Part shown: positions 15,278 to 22,207 of the stretch, piece by piece
Layout of the letters: each line of letters starts with the position of its first letter
Position numbering within the stretch: the first letter of the stretch is position 1
Assembly: GCA_018812505.1 (NCBI GenBank)
Contig: JAHJDK010000149.1
Coordinates: 1-25,618 of the forward strand
From: Nanobdellota archaeon
Lineage (GTDB): Archaea; Nanobdellota; Nanobdellia; Woesearchaeales; GCA-2686295
Direction of reading: 5' to 3'
DNA length: 25,618 nt
The notes under the pieces: model-generated
What the model was told of the DNA's origin: nothing
The model's input: the letters and a program-made list of their open reading frames with translations, nothing else
Database searches by the model: none
Program-made: the position numbers and the translations under genes

Positions 15278-16219
15278 TTATTTTTTTGTCTCTAATTCTT
15301 TCTTCTTCTTTTCAAGATCTTCAAGCTTCTTGCCATTAAGCTTTTTTGCAAAGAAAGGTAAAAATATGTTTGCATTAGCAAGCCATAACAACAAACCGAC
15401 AACAATAGCAATTATTGCATATAGCAAGTATTGACTGTAAAAACTTGCAAGTTGATCTGAAAGAACACTTACGATTTTTGTAATCATTTTTTGAGGATCT
15501 ATAGGAATATCCCCTCCAACAATCTTTGAAAGGTCTAACTTTCCAAAAACCCATCCAAGAGCATTTGTCTTGGCAAGAATATATGGAAATATGAATATTG
15601 CAGAGACAAAGAAAACCAGTTTTCTGGCAATGTAATCTGATAGTATCAACAAGTCATTATTAATCAAGTACAATATTAATAACAAAACAAAAATGCCTAT
15701 TAGTAGGTATAAGTTTAAAAAAATACTTTTCTCCTTTAATTCATCAATAGAATTACCAGCATCAGTGATTGTTTCACCAAGGCTTTCAGCAATTTGAACA
15801 GCGGCATCTTCTTCAAAAGAATCCATTTTAACATCCAGAACTGCATCAATCATTGTTTCACGGTCAAGACTTCCATTAGCACATTCTCTTTCAAAAACAA
15901 ACAGTACATCTTCATCATCAGTTTCTATTTGGTCTGAATATTCGCAAAGGTCTCCTTCAGGCAACTCATCAAGATTGTGTTCAACCATAACATCCTGAAT
16001 ATCATCATCCGAGAGCATATCATCAACGTTTTCAATCACAACAGATGCCAATTCAGAAGATAAGTTTTCAGCGTTATCCTCAAAATGCTTTATCGTGCTT
16101 TCAGAAACAGTTAAGGTTAACAATAAAATAAGAACTAAACTTAGACCAAGAATTAAAAATGCGTTTATCAAGCGATTATACCACTGAAGCTTTCGTTTTT
16201 TATAGTCACTAATTTTCAT
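15278..16219 (-). CDS. Four-TM protein with acidic outer domain, unknown function
   Basis: 313 residues. TM1 at ~18-38 (INAFLILGLSLVLILLLTL), an acidic domain at ~40-160 rich in Asp/Glu with two Cys (DLCEYSDQ and ERECANG) that may form a disulfide, TM2 at ~166-187, TM3 at ~195-217, a loop with KLDLSKIVGGDIPIDPQKM, TM4 at ~262-285, and a lysine-rich cytoplasmic coiled tail. The ATG has a TATA element (CTTTTTAAATG) 27 nt upstream, so it is probably leaderless. Its stop codon abuts that of the convergent sigma-like gene with no gap. The family is not recognised. It could be a channel, a sensor or a membrane partner of the nearby tagged proteins. Confidence 0.75.
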   Translation of the reverse strand: MKISDYKKRKLQWYNRLINAFLILGLSLVLILLLTLTVSESTIKHFEDNAENLSSELASVVIENVDDMLSDDDIQDVMVEHNLDELPEGDLCEYSDQIETDDEDVLFVFERECANGSLDRETMIDAVLDVKMDSFEEDAAVQIAESLGETITDAGNSIDELKEKSIFLNLYLLIGIFVLLLILYLINNDLLILSDYIARKLVFFVSAIFIFPYILAKTNALGWVFGKLDLSKIVGGDIPIDPQKMITKIVSVLSDQLASFYSQYLLYAIIAIVVGLLLWLANANIFLPFFAKKLNGKKLEDLEKKKKELETKK

Positions 16220-16239
16220 CTAGAATTTTTTGTAAGTAA

Positions 16240-16250
16240 TCATTTAAAAA
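16240..16250 (-). promoter_or_regulatory. TATA box of the four-TM protein gene
   Basis: CTTTTTAAATG on the minus strand, centred 27 nt before ATG at 16219. Confidence 0.5.
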
Positions 16251-16291
16251 GTTTTTCAAAAAGCTTGTAAAGAAAGTTTATTTTGTTATTC

Positions 16292-16711
16292 TTAATTAGA
16301 ATAGGCTGTGTGAAAAGATTTTTCTTTTGCATCCATTTTTATTCTCCAAACCTTACACTCTAACTTATATGCTTCTGTGAAGATTGGTTCATAGTTGGAA
16401 TTAATGATTCTCTTTAGAAATCTACTTCTATATTTAGAATCTATATTATTAACCAGACGCTTTAGCTCATGTTCTACATTTTTAGCATCATCCCTTACCA
16501 ATTCATAGTCCACTGCAGTAACTGACTCACTCAGCCTAGATATTAAGTTAGAAACTTTATCTTTGTATATTTTAATAGTAGATTTATAATTTGCTATGTC
16601 GCCAGAAACAGGTTTGGAACCATTTGATTCTGAATTTTTAACTTTTATTTTTACATTTTTAAGCGCATTAAATTCCAGTGCTATTCGTAAAACTTCCTTG
16701 TCCAAAGTCAC
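16292..16711 (-). CDS. Tagged helical protein (tag protein 7), short paralogue
   Basis: 139 residues from a GTG start. The N-terminus (GTG)TLDKEVLRIALEFNAL followed by VKIKV is the same module as in the 4.1-9.0 kb cluster. After a polar linker (NSESNGSKPVSG) comes a helical domain of ~95 residues, closely related to residues ~35-135 of the gene upstream (for example IDSKYRSRFLKRIIN versus IGSKYRTKVLKRVIN). It lacks that paralogue's C-terminal TM part. The only upstream ATG is followed at once by a stop, so GTG is forced; the TATA box lies 26 nt before it, giving a leaderless GTG message. Function unknown. Confidence 0.78.
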   Translation of the reverse strand: MTLDKEVLRIALEFNALKNVKIKVKNSESNGSKPVSGDIANYKSTIKIYKDKVSNLISRLSESVTAVDYELVRDDAKNVEHELKRLVNNIDSKYRSRFLKRIINSNYEPIFTEAYKLECKVWRIKMDAKEKSFHTAYSN

Positions 16712-16718
16712 ATCATTG

Positions 16719-16750
16719 GTAATGCTTGCAGGTTTTTAAAGGTTATAGAA
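16719..16750 (-). promoter_or_regulatory. Duplicated promoter, copy 1 (before tag protein 7)
   Basis: This 32-bp segment differs from 17682-17713 at only two positions. It contains the TATA box CTTTAAAAAC on the minus strand, 26 nt before the GTG at 16711, and begins directly after the stop codon of the upstream paralogue. Confidence 0.7.
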
Positions 16751-17674
16751 TCAATAATACTTTTTATTGGATTTTCTGGCAATGTAGATACCTGTTGCTA
16801 ATCCAATCACAGCACCTGATATCATGCCATGAATTGTTAAATCAGAACCTGATGAGTTCATAGCCATTTCGTGACAGACACTTCCTAAGCCTACAGCTCC
16901 AATAAAAGTACCTAATCCTCCATATAAAACATATTTTCCGGCTTTTACAAGACATCTAAAAACAGGTTTAAAGTCAACATCTTCAATCAGGTAAGGAAAC
17001 ATTGCACCTATAATACCTGAAAAACCAGTCATTATAGCTATTATTGCTCCTTGATCTTTATCTCCGTTAATTGTAACTTTACTTAAATAATAAGTACCTA
17101 TACCTCCTCCTGTTGCAAATAAAAGAGTTCTTGCAATACCCCATTTTAATCTGGAGCTTATATTTAATCCAGGTTCATAATAATTTTTTTCTGGCTCATC
17201 ATTAATTAATGAATTTAAAGAATTAGTAACAGAAGGTTTATATTTGCGCTCATATTTATAAGCTCGAGCTGCAGAATTAGATTTCTCTTCTGCATCAAGT
17301 TTTATTATCCAAGCCTTACCTTCTAAAGAATCAGCTCTTTTAAAAATAGACTCGTATGCAGGATTAATCACTCTTTTTAGAACTTTAGTTCTGTACTTTG
17401 AACCTATTTCATCGACCAAATGCATTAATTTAGTTCCTATCTTATCAGAATCTGACTTTAGCGTTAAAAAATCTTCTGCATAGATGGCTTCTCTCATTTC
17501 AGATGTTAAACTTGAAATTTTTTTTTTATATCCTTTAAGTATTGATTCATAGCTCGTAATATCATCAAGAATAACTTGTGAAACCTCAGGCGCAGGTTCT
17601 TCAACTCTTATCTTTGCATTTTCAAGTGCTTTAAACTCTAATTCTATTTTTAGAATCTCTTTGTCTAATGGCAC
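16751..17674 (-). CDS. Tagged membrane protein (tag protein 8), long paralogue
   Basis: 307 residues from a GTG start. It begins (GTG)PLDKEILKIELEFKAL followed by AKIRV, the shared module. Residues ~35-140 are a helical domain homologous to the short paralogue. Residues ~170-305 hold about four TM helices rich in Gly and Ala (for example TLLFATGGGIGTYYL, IIAIMTGFSGIIGAMFPYL, VLYGGLGTFIGAVGLG, MISGAVIGLATGIYIA), followed by a basic tail. The module would then be on a soluble N-terminal arm of a membrane protein. GTG is supported by the TATA box exactly 26 nt upstream and by alignment of the module. Together with the short copy it is a tandem gene duplication including the promoter. Confidence 0.8.
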   Translation of the reverse strand: MPLDKEILKIELEFKALENAKIRVEEPAPEVSQVILDDITSYESILKGYKKKISSLTSEMREAIYAEDFLTLKSDSDKIGTKLMHLVDEIGSKYRTKVLKRVINPAYESIFKRADSLEGKAWIIKLDAEEKSNSAARAYKYERKYKPSVTNSLNSLINDEPEKNYYEPGLNISSRLKWGIARTLLFATGGGIGTYYLSKVTINGDKDQGAIIAIMTGFSGIIGAMFPYLIEDVDFKPVFRCLVKAGKYVLYGGLGTFIGAVGLGSVCHEMAMNSSGSDLTIHGMISGAVIGLATGIYIARKSNKKYY

Positions 17675-17681
17675 AATAAAA

Positions 17682-17713
17682 GTAATGCTTACAAGTTTTT
17701 AAAGGTTATAGAA
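17682..17713 (-). promoter_or_regulatory. Duplicated promoter, copy 2 (before tag protein 8)
   Basis: It matches 16719-16750 in 30 of 32 positions. TATA box CTTTAAAAAC, 26 nt before the GTG at 17674, with the same spacing as in copy 1. Co-expression of the two paralogues is expected. Confidence 0.7.
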
Positions 17714-17716
17714 ATA

Positions 17717-18115
17717 TTATAGTATTAGTGTTTTCTTAACTATGTCTCTGTCTGGTTTTGGAGCTAGTTCTTTATAGTTGTCTATTGGAATCCATTTCAG
17801 CTCTGCAGCTTCTAACTTCTTAATAGTTCCTTTCCACTCTTCAACTTTGAAGTAATGTATTTCAAAAATTGAGTCCGGCAGGTATGCGTGTTTGTCAGTT
17901 TCAATCCCTAAGAATGTCATGCTTATAGGTTCTACATCAAGTTCTTCTCTTATCTCTCTCATGGCTGCTTGCTCCGCAGTCTCTCCTTCTTCAAAAGTTC
18001 CTCCTGGTATCGCTATAACTCCAGAATACACTTTTTTCGTGTCTGCACGTTTCTCAACAAGCATCAGTCCATTTTTTAACAGCAGGAATGCAGCACACTT
18101 AATTATTTTAACCAT
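17717..18115 (-). CDS. NUDIX hydrolase
   Basis: 132 residues, standard size for the family. It hydrolyses a nucleoside diphosphate linked to another group. The NUDIX box is complete: GGTFEEGETAEQAAMREIREELDV (given here as GGTFEEGE plus REIREELDV), with the metal-binding Glu residues of REIREE in place. The N-terminus VKIIKCAAFLLLKNGLMLVEKR and the C-terminal LKWIPIDNY fit MutT/ADP-ribose-type members. The exact substrate cannot be told. A TATA element (CCTTTTTAAAAC on the minus strand, centred ~18142) sits 27 nt before the ATG, giving a leaderless message. It is divergent from the next gene. Confidence 0.9.
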   Translation of the reverse strand: MVKIIKCAAFLLLKNGLMLVEKRADTKKVYSGVIAIPGGTFEEGETAEQAAMREIREELDVEPISMTFLGIETDKHAYLPDSIFEIHYFKVEEWKGTIKKLEAAELKWIPIDNYKELAPKPDRDIVKKTLIL

Positions 18116-18137
18116 GACTGTAGCGGTTTAAAATTGT

Positions 18138-18147
18138 TTTAAAAAGG
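18138..18147 (-). promoter_or_regulatory. TATA box of the NUDIX gene
   Basis: CTTTTTAAAAC on the minus strand, about 27 nt before ATG at 18115. Confidence 0.45.
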
Positions 18148-18189
18148 TTTCGAAAAGATAGGTTTCGCTTATAGCAACAAAATACTGTA

Positions 18190-18205
18190 ATCACTTAAAA
18201 GTGAT
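18190..18205. repeat. Palindrome ATCACTT-AA-AAGTGAT
   Basis: Perfect 7-bp arms with an AA centre, 14 bp before the TATA box at 18219. Its core ACTTAAAAGT is also the core of the inner palindrome at 14574-14591 upstream of the sigma-like gene. Possible operator. Confidence 0.5.
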
Positions 18206-18218
18206 AAAAATAGAAAAA

Positions 18219-18228
18219 TTTATAAAGG
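18219..18228 (+). promoter_or_regulatory. TATA box of the 186-aa unknown gene
   Basis: TTTATAAAGG with an AT-rich flank. Transcription would start near 18250, just before the GGTGAT at 18254, so this is one of the few leadered messages here. Confidence 0.55.
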
Positions 18229-18263
18229 TAAACTTATTCATAAACTAAAAATTGGTGATATCT

Positions 18264-18824
18264 ATGGATAATGATAAAACAACAAGCAAAAAAATTAAAG
18301 TGCCTGAAGTATTTAAGGTAGCAGAAAGAAAAGGATTATTGCACGAAGAACCGGGTGACGATATTTTCGGCGCACCATTCAAAAGCTATGTTTCTCATTC
18401 TAACAACGGCGGATTCTATCAAGTCGGACACACCGAAGATATGAACGGACCTGAGGCAGGACCAGGAACCTACTGGGAAAGAGTAATCTTTAGCAATATT
18501 GACAAATACATCCAAGTTAGTATAGATCCAAATAAAAGAATTGTAACAAACATCTCAGTTCAGGACACATCTATAAATAGCTTTAACATAGACAAAAGAG
18601 TTATACTAGAAAATGACAGAGTTAAAGGAACTATAAGCATACAATCAGGAGCATTTAAGTTACCTGAAGAATTAACTGATAAAATTGAAATGTATGAACA
18701 TAACGCAATTGAATTATACAACAAAGGCGTAGAAATATTCAATAACGCAGTTACACAATCAGAAGCACCCATAACATTAGGACTTGATTTGAAAGTTCAA
18801 GTAAACTTATATGATGAGAAATAA
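18264..18824 (+). CDS. Conserved-looking soluble protein of unknown function
   Basis: 186 residues, acidic and soluble, with no TM. Residues ~10-80 contain a glycine/proline-rich segment (EDMNGPEAGPGTYWERVIF). The middle is beta-rich (YIQVSIDPNKRIVTNISVQD, RVKGTISIQSG) and a C-terminal amphipathic helix (MYEHNAIELYNKGVEIFNNA) precedes a final strand. I do not recognise the family. The frame also opens at TTG 18252, but ATG at 18264 is chosen because GGTGAT (18254-18259) lies exactly 4 nt upstream. It has its own promoter and may be regulated through the palindrome at 18190-18205. Confidence 0.75.
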   Translation: MDNDKTTSKKIKVPEVFKVAERKGLLHEEPGDDIFGAPFKSYVSHSNNGGFYQVGHTEDMNGPEAGPGTYWERVIFSNIDKYIQVSIDPNKRIVTNISVQDTSINSFNIDKRVILENDRVKGTISIQSGAFKLPEELTDKIEMYEHNAIELYNKGVEIFNNAVTQSEAPITLGLDLKVQVNLYDEK

Positions 18825-18871
18825 TTATAAATTTAAATGATTTTTGAAGAAGAAAAATAAAATGAGTATAA

Positions 18872-18964
18872 AGAAATCTTGAGATTTCTGATTCCAAGAA
18901 TTCTATGTTGTATAATAGTTAACTATCTTCGAATTCTTGTTATCTAAAAAGACACACAGTGTGT
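18872..18964. repeat. Cluster of three hairpins
   Basis: Within 93 bp: a 7-bp stem with a TTGA tetraloop, a 9-bp stem with a nested 12-bp palindrome, and a 6-bp stem. The arms are exact. On RNA level this would give three consecutive stem-loops downstream of the 186-aa gene. Confidence 0.55.
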
Positions 18965-19036
18965 TATGCGGCGGCTGAGATTTGTATAAGATAATGTTCT
19001 CGTCAATAAATCTTTAATAAGTCACAAAAAGGTATA

Positions 19037-19048
19037 ATGCCCCGAGCG
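19037..19048 (+). repeat. GC-rich 12-mer ATGCCCCGAGCG, copy 1
   Basis: Exact copy; with the three preceding bases (ATA) identical to copy 4 over 15 bp. Lies before the Fic gene. Confidence 0.8.
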
Positions 19049-19150
19049 TAAAAGCAGACAAAAATTAACTCTTTTTATGTTTTTTTTGCAAAAATAGTTA
19101 ATTATATACTTAATTCCCACTACAATAGAAAAAATAAATGTAGAGGGAAA

Positions 19151-19160
19151 ACTTTATAAA
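19151..19160 (+). promoter_or_regulatory. TATA box of the fic-like gene
   Basis: ACTTTATAAA is centred 27 nt before ATG at 19183, so the mRNA is predicted to be leaderless. Confidence 0.6.
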
Positions 19161-19182
19161 CAAGTAAGTTTTACAAAAACAA

Positions 19183-20190
19183 ATGGCCTATATTCATAAA
19201 AAGAAAATTGGAGAAAAAACATACTACACATTAAGAATTTCTGTTAGAATAGGAGAAAAGGTTATAGCAAAAGATATTGAAGTATTAGGAACAGATATAT
19301 CAAACATAAAAATCGATGACTTAGAAAAGAAACATAGCAAAGAAATAAGAAAATCTTACTATACAATCAAAAAATTCTTAGAAAAAAACAGGTATGAAGA
19401 AGAATTAAAGAATCAAAAATTGAAAAAACAAGAATTACTAACAACAAATCAATTAATAAAAATAGAATCAACAAAGAAGCATTACCAAAATAAATTCTTA
19501 AAACTACACGAACTAACGCAAAAAGACATCCTAGAAATATTCCTAATAAGATTTGCAGTTAATACAACTGCAATAGAAGGAAACACAATAACATTAAAAG
19601 AAGCAATAAAACTATTCAAAGAAGATCAAATACCAAAAAATCATACCACAAGAGAAGTGTATGACTTGACAAATACAAAGAAAGTCTTTTATGAACTATT
19701 GGAAACTAAACAAGAAATAAACAAACAACTAATGATAAACATTCACGACAAACTATTAGACAATATCGACGAAAGAAAAGGATTTAGAAATCACGATATC
19801 CACATATTTGGGCAACCATTCAAACCAACACCAACACAATTTGTTAGAAGGGATTTAGATTTACTGTTAGAATGGTATAAAAAAAACAAAAAGCAATTAC
19901 ATCCATTAGTATTAGCGACACTATTTCATCACAAATTTGAGAGCATACACCCATTTAGCGATGGAAACGGACGAACAGGAAGAATGATGATGAATTTAAT
20001 AATGATGCAAAACGATTATCCACCAATAGTTATTGAAAGAAGAAATAGAAAAGAATATTTAGATGCAATGAGCGAAGCAGATAAAGCAACAAAAAAAGAT
20101 TTGAAATCAAACAAACAAGAATATTTGAAGTTAATAGAATTTACAACAGAACAATTAGTAAAATCTTATTGGGACATATTTTTATTCTAA
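19183..20190 (+). CDS. Fic-family protein, class II (N-terminal inhibitory helix)
   Basis: 335 residues. Fic enzymes usually transfer AMP to hydroxyl groups of target proteins. The active-site motif is intact: HKFESIHPFSDGNGRTGR, i.e. HPFxDGNGRxxR. The inhibitory motif (S/T)xxxE(G/N) appears before the core as NTTAIEGN (~residue 128-135), which marks class II; its Glu would block the site until released. The first ~60 residues (MAYIHKKKIGEKTYYTLRIS) resemble the beta-rich leader found in some archaeal Fic proteins and IS1634-type transposases, and residues 60-90 form a charged helix. It is flanked by copies of the GC-rich 12-mer. It could act in toxin-like control or housekeeping AMPylation; no antitoxin gene is adjacent. 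Confidence 0.92.
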   Translation: MAYIHKKKIGEKTYYTLRISVRIGEKVIAKDIEVLGTDISNIKIDDLEKKHSKEIRKSYYTIKKFLEKNRYEEELKNQKLKKQELLTTNQLIKIESTKKHYQNKFLKLHELTQKDILEIFLIRFAVNTTAIEGNTITLKEAIKLFKEDQIPKNHTTREVYDLTNTKKVFYELLETKQEINKQLMINIHDKLLDNIDERKGFRNHDIHIFGQPFKPTPTQFVRRDLDLLLEWYKKNKKQLHPLVLATLFHHKFESIHPFSDGNGRTGRMMMNLIMMQNDYPPIVIERRNRKEYLDAMSEADKATKKDLKSNKQEYLKLIEFTTEQLVKSYWDIFLF

Positions 20191-20196
20191 ATAAAA

Positions 20197-20208
20197 GTGC
20201 CCCAAGCA
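20197..20208 (+). repeat. GC-rich 12-mer, degenerate copy 2
   Basis: GTGCCCCAAGCA; differs from the others by three A/G changes. It begins 6 bp after the Fic stop codon. Confidence 0.6.
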
Positions 20209-20249
20209 TAATCAACATATTTTCTTAAGAGAATAATTAAAACCTATGT

Positions 20250-20258
20250 GTTATAAAG
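20250..20258 (+). promoter_or_regulatory. TATA box of the saccharopine-dehydrogenase-like gene
   Basis: GTTATAAAG is centred 25 nt before ATG at 20279. It overlaps the extended reading frame that opens at 20246, which argues against that earlier start. Confidence 0.5.
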
Positions 20259-20278
20259 CCATTCTACATCTGCATTCT

Positions 20279-21610
20279 ATGGAAAAAGTGTGTGTTGGTA
20301 TAAAAAAAGAAACAGGTCATGTTGATGAGCGACGAGTAGTATTAACACCAGACCATGTTAAAAAGCTCATTAAAGAGCATGATATTGCTGTTATTGTTCA
20401 ACCTTCAAAGTTGCGTATTTTTAAGGATGCAGAATATAGAGCTGCAGGTGCAACTATATCTAGTAATCTGGAATCTTGTAAGGTTATTTTAGGTGTAAAA
20501 GAAGTTCCAGCTAAAGAATTAATGGCAGATAAAACATATCTGTTTTTTTCCCACACAATCAAAGGCCAAAAATATAATATGGGCATGCTCAAACAAATTC
20601 TAAAGAAAAAAATTACTTTAATTGATTATGAATTAGTAAAGCGAGATAATGGAAGAAGAGTAGTTTTCTTTGGTGATTATGCAGGTTATGTTGGAATGAT
20701 TAATGCCTTATGGACATTTGGTAAAAGATTAAAATGGGAAGGGGTTGAAAATCCTTTTGAAGAATTACAACAAACATGTACATATGATAGTTTAGCTGAA
20801 ATAAAAAAAGTTATTAAAAACATAGGTAAAAAAATCAAAAAAGAAGGACTACCAAATCAATTAGCACCACTCGTTGTTGGATTCACAGGATTTGGAAGAG
20901 TTTCAAAAGCATCACAAGAAATCATAAGATTACTGCCATCCATAAACATACCTGCTGATGAACTAGGGGAATTTTATAGAAAAGGAAAATTTTCAAACGG
21001 AGTAATATACATTGTTGAATTTAAAAAATCAGATATGCTTATGAAAAAAGAAGGAGGTAATTTTGACAGCTACTTATACCGAAAATACCCTGATCAATTT
21101 ACAAGTAAATTTGAAAAGTTTATACCCTACCTAAGCATAATAGTTAATGGGATATATTGGGAACCACAATTTCCAAGACTAGTAACATTAAGTTATATGA
21201 AACAATTCTACGAATTCAATCCAAATCCAAAACTAAGAGTGATAGCTGATATAAGTTGTGATATAAGTGGATCAATAGAACTAACAACAAAATCAACGAC
21301 AAGTGAAAACCCCGTATATGTATATGAACCATTAACAGATAAAGTAACAGATGGAGTAGAAGGCTTTGGACCAGTAATACTAGCACAAGATAAACTACCT
21401 ATAGAACTGCCCAAAGAATCATCCCAATCATTTGGAAATGCATTATTACAATACATACCTCAACTAGCTAGAGCAGATTATAGCAAAGAAAGACTAGAAT
21501 TGAATATACCAAAAGTATTCAAGAAAGCAGTAATCGCACATCAAGGAGAACTAGCTAAAAGATATCATCACCTGCATGCATATATAGATAAAAAAGAAAG
21601 GAAGAAATAG
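20279..21610 (+). CDS. Saccharopine dehydrogenase / lysine-ketoglutarate reductase-like enzyme (AlaDH/PNT fold)
   Basis: 443 residues from ATG 20279 (MEKVCVGIKKET). It resembles the lysine-ketoglutarate reductase half of aminoadipic semialdehyde synthase and related AlaDH/PNT-type saccharopine dehydrogenases: VGIKKETGHVDERRVVLTPD, VQPSKLRIFKDAEYRAAGA, VILGVKEVP, TYLFFSHTIKGQKYNM, LIDYELV. The nucleotide-binding loop is VGFTGFGRVSKASQE (~residue 205). The C-terminal part has IVNGIYWEPQFPRLVT and RVIADISCDISGSIE. It would interconvert lysine plus 2-oxoglutarate and saccharopine with NAD(P)H. The earlier ATG at 20246 gives 454 residues but overlaps the TATA box. No other lysine-pathway gene is nearby, and the 12-mer flanks the gene, suggesting transfer. 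Confidence 0.88.
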   Translation: MEKVCVGIKKETGHVDERRVVLTPDHVKKLIKEHDIAVIVQPSKLRIFKDAEYRAAGATISSNLESCKVILGVKEVPAKELMADKTYLFFSHTIKGQKYNMGMLKQILKKKITLIDYELVKRDNGRRVVFFGDYAGYVGMINALWTFGKRLKWEGVENPFEELQQTCTYDSLAEIKKVIKNIGKKIKKEGLPNQLAPLVVGFTGFGRVSKASQEIIRLLPSINIPADELGEFYRKGKFSNGVIYIVEFKKSDMLMKKEGGNFDSYLYRKYPDQFTSKFEKFIPYLSIIVNGIYWEPQFPRLVTLSYMKQFYEFNPNPKLRVIADISCDISGSIELTTKSTTSENPVYVYEPLTDKVTDGVEGFGPVILAQDKLPIELPKESSQSFGNALLQYIPQLARADYSKERLELNIPKVFKKAVIAHQGELAKRYHHLHAYIDKKERKK

Positions 21611-21679
21611 GTTATAGTCAAATAGTTCAAAGTAATGGTTGTTTCTAAAAATGTCCTACTTAGTAACCAAAATAAGAAT

Positions 21680-21691
21680 ATGCCCCGAGCG
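21680..21691 (+). repeat. GC-rich 12-mer ATGCCCCGAGCG, copy 3
   Basis: Exact copy, about 70 bp after the stop codon of the saccharopine-dehydrogenase-like gene. Confidence 0.8.
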
Positions 21692-21742
21692 ATATTAAAG
21701 TACGTTTTCGTTCCCTTCGCCTACTTCTTAAAAAAATATATT

Positions 21743-22021
21743 TTATACGTAGAATGATACGATGTTCTCGAATCGTTCTAAGTAAGTCGTTGTTGCTCTT
21801 TCGAGTTTTTTAGACTCTAAGTAAGCTCTTGTAATTGCTAGGAATAAGAATCCCATATTATTAAAGTTGCTTATTTCTATCCAGAGTTCTTTTTCGTCTT
21901 TGACATAGAACTCTTCGTTTTCATCTTCGGTTTCGTAAGGAATATCCTCTGCAGCAAAAACCCCTCTATGACTATCATGGATAAGTCTCACTTCAAGTTT
22001 CACAATTCTGGTTTTATCCAT
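21743..22021 (-). CDS. Hypothetical 92-residue protein
   Basis: A small soluble protein with two parts: a beta-rich start (MDKTRIVKLEVRLIHDSHRG) and an acidic stretch (ETEDENEEFYVKDEKELWIE), then a helical C-terminus (NMGFLFLAITRAYLESKKLERATTTYLERF). I do not recognise a family. ATG at 22021 is used; in-frame GTG at 22030 and TTG at 22036 are alternatives. A TATA-like CTTTAAATATT on the minus strand lies ~30 nt before the ATG. It is the only minus-strand gene between the Fic and helicase genes. Confidence 0.55.
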   Translation of the reverse strand: MDKTRIVKLEVRLIHDSHRGVFAAEDIPYETEDENEEFYVKDEKELWIEISNFNNMGFLFLAITRAYLESKKLERATTTYLERFENIVSFYV

Positions 22022-22207
22022 AAAGTTCACATCCAATAGTTCTGGGCGAATATTTAAAGTTGGTTATATAAATCTTGTGGAAGAATGAAGAGTGATGATT
22101 AGCTTCTTTGGTTAATCTGGAACTTGTTCAAAACAATAGATTTAAAAGTATGTATGATAGGTTCATTCTTTAGACATAAACGCTTTTAAAAAAACAGAGA
22201 TGCAACT

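Larger units (their letters stand above)
18826..19182. other. Gene-free region with several inverted repeats
   Basis: No convincing gene. It holds a hairpin AGAAATC-TTGA-GATTTCT (18872-18889); 9-bp arms CAAGAATTC (18895-18903) and GAATTCTTG (18931-18939) around a perfect 12-bp palindrome ATAGTTAACTAT (18915-18926); ACACAC-A-GTGTGT (18952-18964); the first copy of the GC-rich 12-mer (19037-19048); T-runs at 19071-19090 that could terminate transcription; and the Fic promoter at 19151-19160. The dense foldable structure suggests a small RNA or the scar of an inserted element. Confidence 0.5.

Noticed and set aside
19037..19110. A tRNA gene beginning at the GCCCCGAG motif
   Set aside because: No T at position 8, no D-arm, anticodon or T-arm follow at any of the four copies; only a resemblance to a tRNA end remains.
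21635..21757. A 40-codon plus-strand frame containing 12-mer copy 3
   Set aside because: Biased, low-complexity C-terminus, no ribosome site or TATA box, and it overlaps the end of the minus-strand 92-aa gene.
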